NCBI GenBank assembly: GCA_015183035.1
Contig: JACZZP010000015.1
Location: forward strand, 744,001-808,000
Origin: Meloidogyne chitwoodi
Taxonomy: Eukaryota; Nematoda; Chromadorea; Rhabditida; Meloidogynidae
DNA length: 64,000 bases
Direction: 5' to 3'
Positions 61,605 to 64,000 of the stretch are shown here, in pieces (position 1 is the first letter of the stretch; the number at the start of each line of letters is the position of its first letter). The translations under genes were made by a program, and so were the position numbers. The notes beneath the pieces were generated by a model that was given only the letters and a program-made list of their open reading frames with translations, was not told the origin of the DNA and ran no database searches.

Positions 61605-64000
61605 ATTTAATTTTTTTGAATATAAACTTTAACTTTTTTTTGATTATATTAATCGATATACTCTTTTTTTATAATTATGTATTTTTTACAAAAAATAAAT
61701 TTTTACTTTTTTTTTAATTATAGCAATTTTTAAAAATATTTAAATATTAAAAGAGTTTTTTTCTCTTTAAAAAAATAAAAATCTCAACAATATATATTTA
61801 TGTATATTATAATAAATTTTTAAATTTAAATTATTTTCTCTTTCAGATACTTTAAAAATTAAAAATTAATTATATCTTCTAATTTCATTAATTTTTTTAA
61901 TATTTTATTTAAATAATTTAATTTATTTTTAGTGGTCTAGTTATTTCTCCATTGTTTTATTTATTTTTATTTTCTTCGGCTGGACATAATATTTATTTAT
62001 TTATTTTTATTTTCTAAAAGCTCTTTTAAGAGACTGAACAAATTTTCTCCCGACTTTTTTTTCATTTTCTGTATTACCTTTATATCAACAGAAGAACAAA
62101 TATTAATAAAACAAATAAAAAAAGAATTGATTATTAATTTATTATTATTTTTTAAATAAATTAATATAATTTATTTTAATCTTTTTTTAAATAAATATAT
62201 TTTATATTTTAATAGAATTTTAATTTTACGACCTAAAAATATTTTTTTAAAAAATAAAATTAATTATTTTTTCTGCAAAACCTTTTAACCTTTTTCTTCT
62301 TTTCTACTCTACCAATTTTTATTATTTTTGGATGATTGACCAATTTCTTTATTTTTTTTTAAATTTACACTCTTTTAAGTTTTTTTTATTTAATTTAGAA
62401 ATATTTGATTAAATTTAGCACATTTATTTAATTATTTAAAAATTTATTTTTATTAAATTAAATTTTAAAAATATTATTTTACTTTTCTTTCAATAAAAAA
62501 GCTTTTTATTTTATTTAAAAAAAATCAAGCAATTTTGAATGATTCATTTTTATCATTATAAAAAAATATTTTTTATTCATAAAAGCATTAAATTATTTCA
62601 AAAATATTTTTTATTTATTTTTTTAAATAAATGGTTATTTGTGATTAATAAATATATTTTAATTTATTTTTTCTAAAATATTTTCTTTAAAATAATCAGA
62701 CTTTAAAGAAATAAATTAATATTTATTTTATTAAAAAAAATATTATTTTTTTTAATTTAAATAAATAATTTTTCTAAAAATATTTCAATTACTTTATATA
62801 ATTATTTAATCAAAATTATTATTTTCGATCAAATTTCTTTAGAAAAAAAATATTTTTCAAAAAAAATTATTATTTATTTTTTTAAATAAAAATTCTCAAG
62901 TACATAAAAATATTATTTTTATCTATTTTTATAATTAATTTTTTATAATTAAATACACAAAACACACTAAATTTCTCAATTTTTAATTTAATTTTTTTGT
63001 TTAGTTATTTCTTTTTTTCTTGTATAAATTATATATATTTTTTTAAATTATTATTTTTTAAATAAATAATTTCCTAAAGTAGCAAAGTGTATTTTAAAAA
63101 ATTAAAAAATTAATTTCAAATAAAAAGTTTTCCTTTTATTTTTAATTTTATTATTTTCTCAATTACTTTTTAAATAAATTTCTTTTCTTTTTTACTTCTT
63201 CCGTTCTATGTATATATTAAATATTTATTCTCTTTTAGTCTTTACTTGTACAAACAATAAATATATAAATATAAATAAATATATATAAATATTAAAATTC
63301 TTCATTTTCCAATTTATCTCTTCGTTTACCTTTTTATGAAGAGGAAAGGAAAAAAAAGAAGAAGAAGAAAATATTTTATAAGAGGAAAGAAAAAATAAAT
63401 AAATAAAAAAGATAAAGAAAATAAAAATTGTTGAAAAATGTTTGCTTGTAAATTTATTTAAAAGAGAGAAGAGAGAGACTGTCTCTAATAAATAAATAAA
63501 TATATTTATTTATTTAATCATCTCTCTGTTAGCAAAAATGATTTTCTCTCTCGGGAATGAGCAAATGAATAAAATAAAATAAAAGAAAAGAAAAGGCCAA
63601 TAGAAGAAACGTTTTTATTTGATCGTTTTATTTAAAAAAAGAAAAGACGTTTTGTATTTATTTTAATGTGACCAAATAAGGTTGAGAAAATGTTTATGGC
63701 CTAATTTTTTATATTTTTTATAATAAAAAGTAATCTTTTTGGTTTTTTGTTGATATTTTTTATTTCTTTTAGAATTAATTAAATTGTTATTTTTACTATT
63801 TTTATTTTGTTTAATTATTTTATATTTGAGTCTTTGAAATATATAAATTTATTATTTATTTAATTATTTTAAATATATCCAATTAATCTTTAAAAAGTAA
63901 TTGTGTAAGAATTTTTGAAATTTTTAAAAATATTTTTTATTTTTATAATAATAATTTGTAATGTTTTATTTAATTTGTACAATCACACCTGTTTTTAGAA
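61605..64000. other. AT-rich terminal region
   Basis: No coding, RNA or repeat structure that I can support. 63325-63480 and 63540-63600 are purine rich (AAAGAAGAAGAAG, GAGAGAAGAGAGAGACTG), with a CTCTCTCTGTTAG-like counterpart nearby; these could be promoter-associated low-complexity runs of a gene beyond the window. Confidence 0.5.

Overview
This window looks like genomic DNA from a plant-parasitic-type (tylenchid) nematode; a root-knot nematode such as Meloidogyne is my best guess. The reasons are extreme AT richness, many tiny exons split by 40-70 nt introns with strong TTTTAG/TTTTCAG acceptors, nematode-typical families (DB-module secreted protein, Kunitz/Cys-rich secreted proteins, Skp1-related protein, a Glu-tailed troponin T) and clear animal orthologues. 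I see no rRNA, tRNA, CRISPR or bacterial operon signal. Gene models were built by hand from splice-site phase and family conservation, so individual exon edges can be off.

Layout. 1-20.7 kb is gene dense: a DB-domain secreted protein (partial, minus), a cytochrome b561 protein, an MRCK-type Cdc42-binding kinase (minus, about 33 exons), the DEAD-box/SPRY helicase DDX1, a SMAP-type ArfGAP, a small F-box-like protein and an MXRA7-like membrane protein. 21.8-27.0 kb is a KLHDC10-like Kelch gene whose first intron holds a nest of inverted-repeat elements and a higher-order minisatellite; a second intron carries a 438 bp inverted-repeat element with a perfect 8 bp target duplication. 27.6-32.0 kb holds two tandem paralogous minus-strand genes of a family I do not recognise: N-terminal hydrophobic leader, Lys-rich Cys region, dibasic RxKR-type sites and a C-terminal hydrophobic segment. 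34.2-43.2 kb is a MYRF/PQN-47 membrane-tethered transcription factor (minus).

44.4-46.8 kb is an unrecognised minus-strand gene with a 636 bp inverted-repeat element in one intron. It is divergent from a STRAD-like pseudokinase (47.5-51.0 kb). The spacer between them holds a 21-nt-arm hairpin and a stray ArfGAP exon copy. SKP1 follows (minus), then troponin T, two tandem Kunitz secreted-protein genes, a leucine-rich-repeat gene fragment and a coiled-coil/SPRY gene with an apparent frameshift. The last 2.4 kb is featureless AT-rich DNA.

The genes do not form one pathway, though several act in signalling and cytoskeleton (MRCK, STRAD, SMAP, troponin T). The most novel material is the tandem leader/RxKR/hydrophobic family and the dense set of non-autonomous inverted-repeat elements. 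Genes from about 27 kb rightward often use nearly only A/T-ending codons, while those at 2-20 kb and 44-52 kb have mixed codon use.
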